Shown in pieces: positions 32,331-40,880 of a stretch of DNA of 64,000 nt. Source of the DNA: Clostridiales bacterium (lineage in GTDB: Bacteria > Bacillota > Clostridia > Christensenellales > UBA1242). The notes under the pieces are model-generated. The model was not told the origin of the DNA. It saw only the letters and a list, made by a program, of their open reading frames with translations, and did not search any database. Made by a program: the position numbers and the translations under genes. How positions within the stretch are numbered: the first letter of the stretch is position 1; every line of letters starts with the position of its first letter. The DNA lies in assembly GCA_015055745.1 (NCBI GenBank), contig SVHS01000004.1:24382-88381 (forward strand). The letters run 5' to 3'.

Positions 32331-33422
32331 CTAATAATTTCCAAATATGCTAATTTTTTGTCTAATCATTTGTTTTAATACAACCATGTTATTTCCACAC
32401 TTGGCAGAAATATAGCAAGTATCGTATGGATATGACTTTAATTCACCAATTTCTTCATCGGTCAATTTATCCACTTTATTGTAAACAAGTATTACTCGAC
32501 TAAGATCTACTCCTAGACGCTCAAATTCTTTTTCCACCACCTCTATCTGCTCATACTTGTGAGGATCACCCGCATCTACTACCAGTAGTAATACATTGGC
32601 ATCGATAGTCTCTTCTAGAGTAGCTGAGAACGCGTACATGAGTTCATGAGGTAGATTGCTGACAAAACCTACTGTATCTATCAACACATATTCCACCCCT
32701 TCGTCCCAAACTTTTTTAGTAAGGACATCTAGAGTCGCAAATAATCTATCATCTGCATAGGTATCAGCTTTTGATATAGCATTCATGAGTGTAGATTTAC
32801 CTGCATTAGTATATCCCACTAGCGCAACACTCTTCATTCTGCTAAGTCGTTGTTTTCTAGTAGTCTGTCTATGTTTTTGTATCTCTTTTATCTCTTTTTC
32901 TAGTCTATTGATATCTTCTTGGACTTTACGTTTGTCTAACTCAAGCTTACTCTCTCCAGTACCACGCATACCTACTCCACGACCAGAGTGCTCATTGTTT
33001 AAATTGAGCGTAGCGAGCCTTGGTAATGTGTATTTTAATTGAGCCAACTCTACCTGAAGTTTACCTTCTCCAGACTTTGCCCTACCAGCGAATATATCCA
33101 ATATCAACATAGTCCTATCGATAGTCTTTACACCTATTATCTCTGCTAGATTCCTAAGCTGTGAGCCACTGAGCGGACAATCAAATATTACCACATCTAC
33201 ACCCAGTTCCGCCACCTCATCTCTTATCATCTCTACTTTGCCCACACCAATATAAGTCCTGGCATTGATTTCCTTCGGCTGGAAAATATTTATCTTCACC
33301 ACTTCTAGCAAGGCAGATTCACTGAGTAGCTCTAGCTCTTTTGCCATATAATCCGCCTCTTCACTAGAGAGATACGGACACACCAAATATGCTTTTTCTT
33401 TCTTAATATCAATATTTGTCAT
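32331..33422 (-). CDS. hflX: GTPase HflX
   Basis: GRGVGMRGTGESKLELDKR, GYTNAGKSTLMN, DTVGFVSNLPH. Confidence 0.95.
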   Translation of the reverse strand: MTNIDIKKEKAYLVCPYLSSEEADYMAKELELLSESALLEVVKINIFQPKEINARTYIGVGKVEMIRDEVAELGVDVVIFDCPLSGSQLRNLAEIIGVKTIDRTMLILDIFAGRAKSGEGKLQVELAQLKYTLPRLATLNLNNEHSGRGVGMRGTGESKLELDKRKVQEDINRLEKEIKEIQKHRQTTRKQRLSRMKSVALVGYTNAGKSTLMNAISKADTYADDRLFATLDVLTKKVWDEGVEYVLIDTVGFVSNLPHELMYAFSATLEETIDANVLLLVVDAGDPHKYEQIEVVEKEFERLGVDLSRVILVYNKVDKLTDEEIGELKSYPYDTCYISAKCGNNMVVLKQMIRQKISIFGNY

Positions 33423-33467
33423 AATTCCTCCCTTGAGGCAATAAAAAAACGCCCCGTATTACTTTGA

Positions 33468-33497
33468 TTAAAATAAAAAATCACATTCAATGCTCAT
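33468..33497 (-). CDS. short upstream ORF in hflX leader (MSIECDFLF)
   Basis: ATG AGC ATT GAA TGT GAT TTT TTA TTT TAA with SD GAGGTGA; between promoter and hflX. Confidence 0.6.
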   Translation of the reverse strand: MSIECDFLF

Positions 33498-33519
33498 GGC
33501 ACTCACCTCTAATGTATAT

Positions 33520-33548
33520 ATTTTATCAAAAAAACATTGTACTGTCAA
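33520..33548 (-). promoter_or_regulatory. hflX promoter TTGACA-N17-TAAAAT (TGn extended)
   Basis: Minus strand -35 at 33543-33548, -10 at 33520-33525. Confidence 0.75.
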
Positions 33549-33617
33549 TTTTTTGGAAGAAAAAGTTATTCGCAAAATTTTATTGCCAAAAAATACATTT
33601 TCTGCTACAATGAACAT

Positions 33618-34418
33618 ATGCGCATATGCAATCTAGCTAGTGGTAGCAGTGGAAACTGCACTTATATAGAGAGTCGCAATACTAGACTACTGATAGACAA
33701 TGGCAAACCTTTGTCTTATGTTTTCAATTGTCTCAACGAGCTAGGTGTAGCACCTGAGAGCATAGAGGCGATACTCATCACACATGAGCACAGCGATCAC
33801 ATAAAAGGCATAGAAAAATACGCACGCACGTACAATACCAAAATATATGCGCATATGCACATAAGTGAAGTTTTACTTAATCAAATACATGTAGATAGGG
33901 AGCAATTTGTTTTCTTTGATAGCGCTTTTGATATCGGAGATATACATATCGAGCCCTTTGCTCTACCCCATGATAGCAAATTTTGTGTAGGATATAGACT
34001 AAATGAAGAAGACGCCATAGTCTCTGTCTGCACCGACCTTGGCTCGTTTAGCGATGAGACTTTTGAGATAGTGAAATCTAGCGCACTCATATTTCTAGAG
34101 GCAAACTATGACCCAGAGATGCTCATGAGCTATCCTGGATATCCACCTTTTCTAAAGAAAAGAATCAATGGTCCTAATGGTCACTTGTCCAATCTTCACT
34201 GTGCCAAGGCGATAGAAAAGCTAGTCCACGCAGGCACTAGACTGGTGGTACTTTCTCATATTAGCGAGCATAGCAACACGATCAATCTCGCGGTCAGCAC
34301 GATAGCCAATTATCTCGAGAGCAAAAATATCATACCAAACGTCAACGTTCGTCTAGACATAGCTCATCATGAAAAAAGAGGCACAATATTCCGTATCACA
34401 CCTACTAGTCAAAAATAG
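33618..34418 (+). CDS. MBL-fold hydrolase, WalJ/YycJ-like
   Basis: LASGSSGNCTYIES, LITHEHSDHIKGIEKYA; internal Met start. Confidence 0.85.
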   Translation: MRICNLASGSSGNCTYIESRNTRLLIDNGKPLSYVFNCLNELGVAPESIEAILITHEHSDHIKGIEKYARTYNTKIYAHMHISEVLLNQIHVDREQFVFFDSAFDIGDIHIEPFALPHDSKFCVGYRLNEEDAIVSVCTDLGSFSDETFEIVKSSALIFLEANYDPEMLMSYPGYPPFLKKRINGPNGHLSNLHCAKAIEKLVHAGTRLVVLSHISEHSNTINLAVSTIANYLESKNIIPNVNVRLDIAHHEKRGTIFRITPTSQK

Positions 34419-34428
34419 TAGGTTTTTT
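34400..34428 (+). terminator. intrinsic terminator
   Basis: ACCTACTA-gtcaaaaa-TAGTAGGT + T6, overlapping gene 3' end. Confidence 0.75.
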
Positions 34429-34440
34429 GATACAAAATAA

Positions 34441-34469
34441 TTGACAATCAGTTATTTATCTGCTAAAAT
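34441..34469 (+). promoter_or_regulatory. ileS promoter TTGACA-N17-TAAAAT (TGn extended)
   Basis: -35 34441-34446; -10 34464-34469. Confidence 0.8.
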
Positions 34470-34477
34470 CATTCTCA

Positions 34478-34540
34478 ATGATAGCACTCATACTTAACAT
34501 AGTGATTATTTGCAGCTTGATTCTACCTATCAAATTGTAG
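34478..34540 (+). CDS. ileS leader peptide MIALILNIVIICSLILPIKL
   Basis: 20 codons, 7 Ile (ATA x3, ATT x3, ATC x1), located between promoter and terminator hairpin. Confidence 0.75.
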   Translation: MIALILNIVIICSLILPIKL

Positions 34541-34564
34541 AATAGCGTTTTGCTGTAAAGGTAA

Positions 34565-34588
34565 TGTCAGCATACGCTGGCATTTTTT
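34565..34588 (+). terminator. attenuator terminator in ileS leader
   Basis: TGTCAGC-atac-GCTGGCA + T6, 25 bp before ileS start. Confidence 0.8.
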
Positions 34589-34612
34589 AAAGTATGTATC
34601 ATGAAGGAGAAA

Positions 34613-37600
34613 ATGATGAAAAAAGAACAAGGTAATCTCGACTATGTCCAAATGGAGCAAGATGTACTCAAGTTTTGGCAGGAAAATGATTGTTTCCACA
34701 AGCTACAGAGACAAAATGCTGGTCATGAGAGATTTAGATTCCTCGACGGTCCCGCCACAGCCAACAACAGACTAGGTGTACACCACTTTTGGGGACGTAC
34801 ACTAAAGGATTTGACTATCCGATACAATGCCTTGAAAGGTAAAGACTGTCACTATCAAAATGGCTTTGACGGTCAAGGACTTTGGGTAGAAGTAAATGTA
34901 GAAAAAGAATTAGGTCTAAATGGTAAACCTGAGATTTTAAATTATGGTATAGACAATTTTACCAATAAATGTATGGAGAGAGTCAGCCATTTCTCTAAAG
35001 AAATCACAAATCAAAGTATCCGTATGGGTCAATGGATGGATTGGGATAATAGCTATTATACCAATAGCGACCACAACATCACATCTATCTGGCACTTTTT
35101 GAAGGAATGTGATAGCCATGGCTGGATTATCAAGAAAAATCGCCCTATGGCATGGTGCCCTAGATGTGGTACTAGCCTTAGTGAGCACGAGATGTCTAGC
35201 TCTTATCACGAAGTAGTACATGAAGCAATATTTGCAAAATTTCCAGTAAAAAATAAAGACTACAAGATAGTCGCATGGACCACTACTCCATGGACATTGT
35301 CTGCAAACGTAGCCTTGGCTGTCAATCCAGACTTTACCTATGCTGTAGTAGACTTCCATGGCGAAAAGCTATGCCTTGGCAAAGATCGTCTCTCTATCTT
35401 GAAAGAAGAAGTGACCATCTTAGAAGAGATGAAAGGTAGCGAGCTAGTAGGTCTAGAATATGAGACTTGCTTCCCTGAGCTAGGCGAGCAAAGCTTTGCA
35501 CACAAAGTAGTAGCTTGGGATCTTGTAGACAGCGCAGAAGGCTCTTGTGTAGTACACATAGCTCCTGGCTGTGGTGCAGAAGACTTTGAGCTAGGTCAAA
35601 GATTGGGTCTACCTGAGATTTGTCCTATCAATGAGCAAGGCATCATGCTAGAGTCTACAGGCTTTTTGGCAAACAAAAAGACTACTGATGTAGTAGACTT
35701 AGTCATCAATAGACTACGAGATGATGGCAAACTACTCTACTCTCACAAATACAAACACAGCTATCCTTATTGCTGGAGGTGTAAGACTGACCTAGTATAC
35801 AGACTAATCTCTGCTTGGTTTATCAAGATGGACGACATCAAACCTATGGCACTAAAAGCGATAGAAGATGTAGAGTTTAAGCCAGAATATGCAAAGAAGA
35901 GAATGGCAGATTGGCTAAACAATATGGGCGACTGGAATATCTCACGTAGCCGTTTCTATGGATTACCACTTCCTTTCTATGTATGTGAAAAGTGCAATAA
36001 AGTTCACGTCATAGGTTCTTTAGAAGAATTGAAAGCAAAAGCTATCAATCCTGAGCTAGTAGACAAATTGCCAAATATACACAGACCATGGATCGATGAT
36101 ATCAAAATCAAATGTGAATGTGGTAGCATAATCTCTAGAGTACAAGACGTAGGTGACGTATGGCTTGATGCCGGTATCACTCCATTTAGTACAAAAAAAT
36201 ACTTTACTGATAAAAAATTCTTTGAAGAAAACTTCCCTAGTGATTATGTATGTGAGATGATCGAGCAGATCAAATTGTGGTTTTACTCACTACTTATCAT
36301 GAGCGTAGTACTTACTGGCAAAGCTCCATACAAAAAGCTAGTCACTTATCAATATGTCCGAGATGAAAAAGGTGGTGAATTCCACAAAAGTGGCGGAAAC
36401 TCGCTAGAAGCTGATGTAATAGCAGACAAAGTGGGTGCCGATGTCATCAGATATTTGTACTGCTCTTCTTCTCCAGTCAATGATATGAGATTTGGATTTA
36501 ATCTCACCGATGAAGCTAGAAGAAAATTGTTAGGTTTCTGGAATGTATACACTTTCTTCAATACTTATGCTTGTATCGATGAGCCAGATATCGCTCACTT
36601 TACTCCAAAATTAGAAGACCTATCTATATCAGATAAATGGCTAATCGAAAGCATCAACAAGTTTATCGAAAACAGCGATAAAAACTATTCCGAAGATAAA
36701 AACTATTTAGTCGTAAGGGATTTTGAGAAGCTAGTCGATGACTTGTCAAACTTCTATATCCGTAGCAACCGTAAGAGATTTTGGAAATCTGAAGACAAGC
36801 AAGACCAGCTTACAGCGTATTGGTGCCTATACCATGCTATAAAAGCTATCGTAAGAGTCATGACTCCTATCATTCCATTTATTACAGAGTACATCTGGCA
36901 AAATCTAGTAAGAGAGATCGAAAAAGATTCAGTGGAATGTATCATGCTTAGTGGTTATCCTACCAAGATATACGACAAGACATTTAATGATATCTTAATT
37001 TCTACTGAGATAGCTAGAAATATCATATCATCAGCTCAGAGACTACGTAATGAAAACCAGATCAAGGTAAAACAACCATTGAAGACTATGTTTGTAAACG
37101 GTAATGATGATGTAGCTCAAGCTGTAGATCTATATAGAGATATCATAGAGAGCGAATTGAATATCAAAAATGTAGTTATGGAAAAGGACAATTCAAAATT
37201 CAATATAGAGCTATTGAATCTAGACTTCCGTAAAGCAGGCGCTGTACTAAAAGGCGACGTGCAAAAAGTAAAAAATATCCTCACCAACGCTTCAGATGAA
37301 GAAATGGCTAATATGGTGACAGGTTATAAAGCTGGCAGTGTCAATGTAGGAGAATTTACAGGTTTGGCTAGTGAATTATTCATACTCAGTACAAAGGCAA
37401 AACAGGACTTCGTCATCGCTAACGAAAACGATGTCACTGTAGTATTGGATATTACTTTGGATAGAGACTTGATGCTAGAAGGTCTAGCTCGTGAGCTAAT
37501 CCGCTCTGCTCAAGTGATGAGAAAGTCTGCAAACTTCAATGTAGAAGACAGAATATATATCGAGTTTAACACAGATAGCTCAGACCTAAATGAAATCATC

Positions 37601-37726
37601 TCAAAGTTTGGTGACAAAATCAAAGCTGAGCTTCTCGCCCACTCTATCGGACATATATCTGATGCAGAATACCACGAGACTGTGGAGATAGCAGAAGAAA
37701 AGATAACTATTAAAATGAAAAGATAA
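34613..37726 (+). CDS. ileS: isoleucyl-tRNA synthetase (GXHH signature variant)
   Basis: DGPATANNRLGVHHFWGRTLKDL, WTTTPWTLSANVALAV, FHKSGGNS, DWNISRSRFYGLPLP; SD AAGGAG; ATG 34613 or 34616. Confidence 0.92.
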   Translation: MMKKEQGNLDYVQMEQDVLKFWQENDCFHKLQRQNAGHERFRFLDGPATANNRLGVHHFWGRTLKDLTIRYNALKGKDCHYQNGFDGQGLWVEVNVEKELGLNGKPEILNYGIDNFTNKCMERVSHFSKEITNQSIRMGQWMDWDNSYYTNSDHNITSIWHFLKECDSHGWIIKKNRPMAWCPRCGTSLSEHEMSSSYHEVVHEAIFAKFPVKNKDYKIVAWTTTPWTLSANVALAVNPDFTYAVVDFHGEKLCLGKDRLSILKEEVTILEEMKGSELVGLEYETCFPELGEQSFAHKVVAWDLVDSAEGSCVVHIAPGCGAEDFELGQRLGLPEICPINEQGIMLESTGFLANKKTTDVVDLVINRLRDDGKLLYSHKYKHSYPYCWRCKTDLVYRLISAWFIKMDDIKPMALKAIEDVEFKPEYAKKRMADWLNNMGDWNISRSRFYGLPLPFYVCEKCNKVHVIGSLEELKAKAINPELVDKLPNIHRPWIDDIKIKCECGSIISRVQDVGDVWLDAGITPFSTKKYFTDKKFFEENFPSDYVCEMIEQIKLWFYSLLIMSVVLTGKAPYKKLVTYQYVRDEKGGEFHKSGGNSLEADVIADKVGADVIRYLYCSSSPVNDMRFGFNLTDEARRKLLGFWNVYTFFNTYACIDEPDIAHFTPKLEDLSISDKWLIESINKFIENSDKNYSEDKNYLVVRDFEKLVDDLSNFYIRSNRKRFWKSEDKQDQLTAYWCLYHAIKAIVRVMTPIIPFITEYIWQNLVREIEKDSVECIMLSGYPTKIYDKTFNDILISTEIARNIISSAQRLRNENQIKVKQPLKTMFVNGNDDVAQAVDLYRDIIESELNIKNVVMEKDNSKFNIELLNLDFRKAGAVLKGDVQKVKNILTNASDEEMANMVTGYKAGSVNVGEFTGLASELFILSTKAKQDFVIANENDVTVVLDITLDRDLMLEGLARELIRSAQVMRKSANFNVEDRIYIEFNTDSSDLNEIISKFGDKIKAELLAHSIGHISDAEYHETVEIAEEKITIKMKR

Positions 37727-37731
37727 TAAAA

Positions 37732-37757
37732 AATCCCTAATCATAGGGATTTTTTCA
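37732..37757 (+). terminator. ileS terminator
   Basis: AATCCCTA-atca-TAGGGATT + T-run. Confidence 0.8.
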
Positions 37758-37796
37758 TTGTCAAAAAACTATTTATAAAAAATTTATCAAAAAGTG

Positions 37797-37825
37797 TTGC
37801 AATTTTTTTTATTTTCATATATAAT
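37797..37825 (+). promoter_or_regulatory. strong promoter TTGCAA-N17-TATAAT
   Basis: -35 37797-37802; -10 37820-37825. Confidence 0.8.
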
Positions 37826-37830
37826 TATAA

Positions 37831-37975
37831 AGTCTATCCCCGTATAGACATAGCCTTAGCTCTCAATGAGTTCCCACAATGCGAACGCTATAACTTGAGA
37901 GCTCCCACAAGACGTATGTCACAGTGGGAAAGAGGAGCAAACAAACTAAGGCTTACATTTGCGAGTAGCAAATTA
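37831..37975 (+). ncRNA. structured non-coding RNA of unrecognised class upstream of the tRNA-Cys/tRNA-Leu operon
   Basis: Nested complementary arms: GTCTAT/ATAGAC, AGCCTTAG/CTAAGGCT, GCTCTCAA/TTGAGAGC, TCCCAC/GTGGGA; no credible ORF; strong promoter. Confidence 0.65.
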
Positions 37976-37999
37976 GCTATAGTGCACTTTGCGACAAGT

Positions 38000-38073
38000 G
38001 GCACCATCGCCAAGTGGTAAGGCTCGGGTCTGCAAAACCCTCATCACCAGTTCGAATCTGGTTGGTGCCTCCA
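38000..38073 (+). tRNA. tRNA-Cys (GCA)
   Basis: GGCACCA/TGGTGCC acceptor, anticodon loop tctGCAaaa, TTCGAAT T-loop, discriminator U, encoded CCA. Confidence 0.96.
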
Positions 38074-38074
38074 C

Positions 38075-38160
38075 GCCGGTGTGGCGAAATGGCAGACGCA
38101 CAAGACTCAAAATCTTGCGGTGGCAACACCATGTCGGTTCGACCCCGACCACCGGCACCA
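38075..38160 (+). tRNA. tRNA-Leu (CAA)
   Basis: GCCGGTG/CACCGGC acceptor, anticodon stem CAAGA/TCTTG with CAA, long variable arm, encoded CCA. Confidence 0.96.
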
Positions 38161-38171
38161 CTACTAAACTA

Positions 38172-38201
38172 AATCGAACCATGAAAATGGTTCGATTTTT
38201 A
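38172..38201 (+). terminator. tRNA operon terminator
   Basis: AATCGAACCAT/ATGGTTCGATT + T5. Confidence 0.85.
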
Positions 38202-38282
38202 ATATACACTTCGATAGTTTAGCATCAAGGGTAACCATTGCTTCGCAAACTACTCCTATGCTTAATTATTTTATCCTATTAA

Positions 38283-38648
38283 TTAGTCATTTAATAATTC
38301 ATTGCTTTTTGCAATGATTTCTTTTGAATATTTTGCTTTTCTTTTAGATAGTATAGCATGAAACATCGGATAAGCACTAGACACCATACCGATACCGATT
38401 AAACCTATCACTATGCCTATAGGCATCAAAGCAGCTACAGATGCACCGATAATCTTCATAGCTAGACTCATGCCAGTACCCAATACCAAAGTACCGATAG
38501 AGCCATAAGTATAAGCCACCACTTTAGCTGGATTTTTCACCTTTTTATCCAATTCCTTCAATTCATCTAGTTTGGTCTTTTCTGTAGATTTTTCTGAATA
38601 ATAGCTTTTAATCTTTTCTGCTACTTGTTTTTCATTTTTGTTTGTCAT
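38283..38648 (-). CDS. small two-TM membrane protein, paralog of 40849..41238
   Basis: LDKKVKN...GIGMVSSAYP...KYSKEIIAKSNELLND. Confidence 0.65.
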   Translation of the reverse strand: MTNKNEKQVAEKIKSYYSEKSTEKTKLDELKELDKKVKNPAKVVAYTYGSIGTLVLGTGMSLAMKIIGASVAALMPIGIVIGLIGIGMVSSAYPMFHAILSKRKAKYSKEIIAKSNELLND

Positions 38649-38725
38649 ATTTCCTCCTTATTATTTTGACATTAGTATTTTACGAAAAAGTTTTTTCCAA
38701 ATTAATAATGTATTATAAATATTTT

Positions 38726-38758
38726 GTAATTTATTTGTTAAAAATTTGTAAAATACAA
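38726..38758 (-). promoter_or_regulatory. three 11-nt-phased direct repeats (response-regulator operator candidate)
   Basis: GTAATTTATTT GTTAAAAATTT GTAAAATACAA (+ strand), upstream of 38648. Confidence 0.45.
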
Positions 38759-38764
38759 ATCTCA

Positions 38765-40342
38765 TTACATAAAAGGAGAAATTAGATTAAATATTCCAGC
38801 CAACGCACGATAAAAGAGATGATTTCTCCTCTTGTTTTTACTATTGATTTCTTCTGAATATGTAAGAGTATTTTCAAAGTCGATATTGATGTCACTCAGG
38901 GTAGATTGCTCACTCGTAAATATTGCACTCTCAAACTGTTGTGTAAAGCTCCTAAGATCCATATTGATAGATCCGACTATAGCGCTATGCTCTGTCAAGA
39001 TTACTTTGCTATGTACAAAACTATTTTTCATCACATACAGCCTAATACCGTATTTAATAAGCTTCTCTGCATTATTTCTAGACACAGTATAGACAAACTT
39101 TTTATCCGCCACATCAGGCAATATTATTCTCACATCTATTCCTGAGCGAGCTTTGTTGATGAGGAGATTGGTAATCGTCTCATCAGGGATAAAATACGGT
39201 GTCATGATATATAACTTTTCCTTAGCATTGGCAATTTCGTTTGCATACATATTTTGCGCTATAGAAAAGTTATAATTAGGTCCACTGACAAATGGCACAT
39301 TCACTCCATCGCTAGTGATATTTTCTGCTTTGCCCAAATAATGTAAATAATCTATTTCTTGATTGGTCAAAAATTTCCACTCAGTAAGATACGCTAGGGT
39401 AAAATTATCTACCGCGCTTCCCTCTACCTTAATACCTGTATCTTTCCAAAATCCATGCATTCGTTTTTCATTGATATATTCATCAGCCAAGTTTGCTCCG
39501 CCTGTATAAGCCACACGCCCATCTACCACTACTATCTTTCTATGATTTCTAAGATTAAGAGCGATATTAAATACTGGCACCAATCTATTGAATGCCTGCA
39601 ACTTAACACCCATCTTGACTATCTTCGCCTTGGTCTTTGCCTTGAGTGTACGATGACTACCCATATCATCATAGACGATCCTTACATCTACACCTTGCTT
39701 GACTTTTTCTTCCAAGATATTTAAAAACCTATCTAATAATACACCATCAGAGACAATAAAATATTCTATAAAAATATATTCTTTGGCTGATTTTAGAGTT
39801 TCCAATATGTCATCAAAAAGTTTTGTCCCACTACTAAAATATGTAGTATGTCCGTCTGTAGTAATAAACCTTCCTGCATTGTAAAGATAGTCACAATTTG
39901 TCTTGACATCTTTGTTTTTTATCTTAGACAGATCTGACTGCTGTAAAATACCTTCTGTCTCTTTCAAGATTTTATTATATTTTTTGCGTGAGCGAGCAAA
40001 AAGCACTCGTTTGTCTGACAAAATATAGATAATGTACCCAAAGCTGAAGCTCACCATCAAAAACAATACCCATGTAGCTTTTGCCTGTCCATGATAATCA
40101 CTAGATAACACATGGATACACGCGATCACTGTGAATATCACAGTAATATTAAATACCCAGCTAAAAAGCCTCATAAAATAAAGATTAGCCAAGATTAAAA
40201 ATGCCACCTGCAATACAATAAGGGACAAAACAACAATAGTCTTCAGTACGCCTAATCCATTGGACTCGGTCTTAACTTTTAGAGCCAATATGTGCTCACT
40301 TTGTCTAATCCTACCTATCAATCTATTGTTCATACTTTTCAC
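38765..40342 (-). CDS. cls: cardiolipin synthase (PLD family)
   Basis: Two HKD motifs: HRKIVVVDGRVAYTGGANLADEY and HSKVILTEHSAIVGSINMDLRS; N-terminal TMs. Confidence 0.93.
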   Translation of the reverse strand: MKSMNNRLIGRIRQSEHILALKVKTESNGLGVLKTIVVLSLIVLQVAFLILANLYFMRLFSWVFNITVIFTVIACIHVLSSDYHGQAKATWVLFLMVSFSFGYIIYILSDKRVLFARSRKKYNKILKETEGILQQSDLSKIKNKDVKTNCDYLYNAGRFITTDGHTTYFSSGTKLFDDILETLKSAKEYIFIEYFIVSDGVLLDRFLNILEEKVKQGVDVRIVYDDMGSHRTLKAKTKAKIVKMGVKLQAFNRLVPVFNIALNLRNHRKIVVVDGRVAYTGGANLADEYINEKRMHGFWKDTGIKVEGSAVDNFTLAYLTEWKFLTNQEIDYLHYLGKAENITSDGVNVPFVSGPNYNFSIAQNMYANEIANAKEKLYIMTPYFIPDETITNLLINKARSGIDVRIILPDVADKKFVYTVSRNNAEKLIKYGIRLYVMKNSFVHSKVILTEHSAIVGSINMDLRSFTQQFESAIFTSEQSTLSDINIDFENTLTYSEEINSKNKRRNHLFYRALAGIFNLISPFM

Positions 40343-40880
40343 CTGTGAGAGAGATTACCCTTTTTGTAATATCTGATAAATCTTTTTGTATTTCATTACT
40401 CTTGTCATTGAAATATAACTTTTCTTTTTTTATTATTCTGGGCAATGCAATAGAAAATATCACAATTAATACACCACCTAACGCCAGCAAACTAATACTT
40501 CCGATAAGGCTTGCTGTTAAAATATTTACACAAGACAAAATGCCCAATACCATCAATAATACACCTATCACACCAAAACATAGACCAAATGCTGTAGATT
40601 TGGAGTATTTATTTTTCTTGATTTTCACTTGCTCATTTAGCTTTTCTTCCATATAAATTTGCAATAATTGCAATTCGTCCTTATTTTCTATCTTATGCGG
40701 TCTAGAAAATGTCAGATCGACTATATCTTCATATCTTTTATTTTCTTCACTGGATACTAGATCCCAATGAAAAACTTTATAATACTTGATTATTTCTTTT
40801 TCTTTGTCTTTTTTGACGTACAATTTTAATGTATCAAAATCATTGATATTATTTTCTTTCATCGTCCAACAACTCTTCAC
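40323..40880 (-). CDS. two-TM membrane protein with N-terminal cytosolic region
   Basis: Overlaps neighbours; two adjacent hydrophobic segments. Confidence 0.55.
   Translation of the reverse strand: MKSCWTMKENNINDFDTLKLYVKKDKEKEIIKYYKVFHWDLVSSEENKRYEDIVDLTFSRPHKIENKDELQLLQIYMEEKLNEQVKIKKNKYSKSTAFGLCFGVIGVLLMVLGILSCVNILTASLIGSISLLALGGVLIVIFSIALPRIIKKEKLYFNDKSNEIQKDLSDITKRVISLTGEKYEQ

Noticed and set aside
33452-33500. Classical intrinsic terminator in the hflX leader
   Set aside because: CGGGGCG-T7 looks like a terminator 3' end, but no convincing complementary 5' arm was found; reported only as a possible attenuator.
34475-34600. T-box riboswitch upstream of ileS
   Set aside because: No T-box 14-mer (AGGGTGGNACCGCG-like), no stem I specifier architecture; an Ile-rich leader ORF plus competing stems explains the leader better.
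37831-37975. SRP RNA, tmRNA or RNase P identity for the structured RNA
   Set aside because: No GGAA-tetraloop SRP domain, no tRNA-like/tag reading frame, too short for RNase P.
37973-38222. ORFs on both strands (37973..38209 -, 37989..38222 +)
   Set aside because: They overlap tRNA-Cys and tRNA-Leu entirely; frame is open because of tRNA composition.
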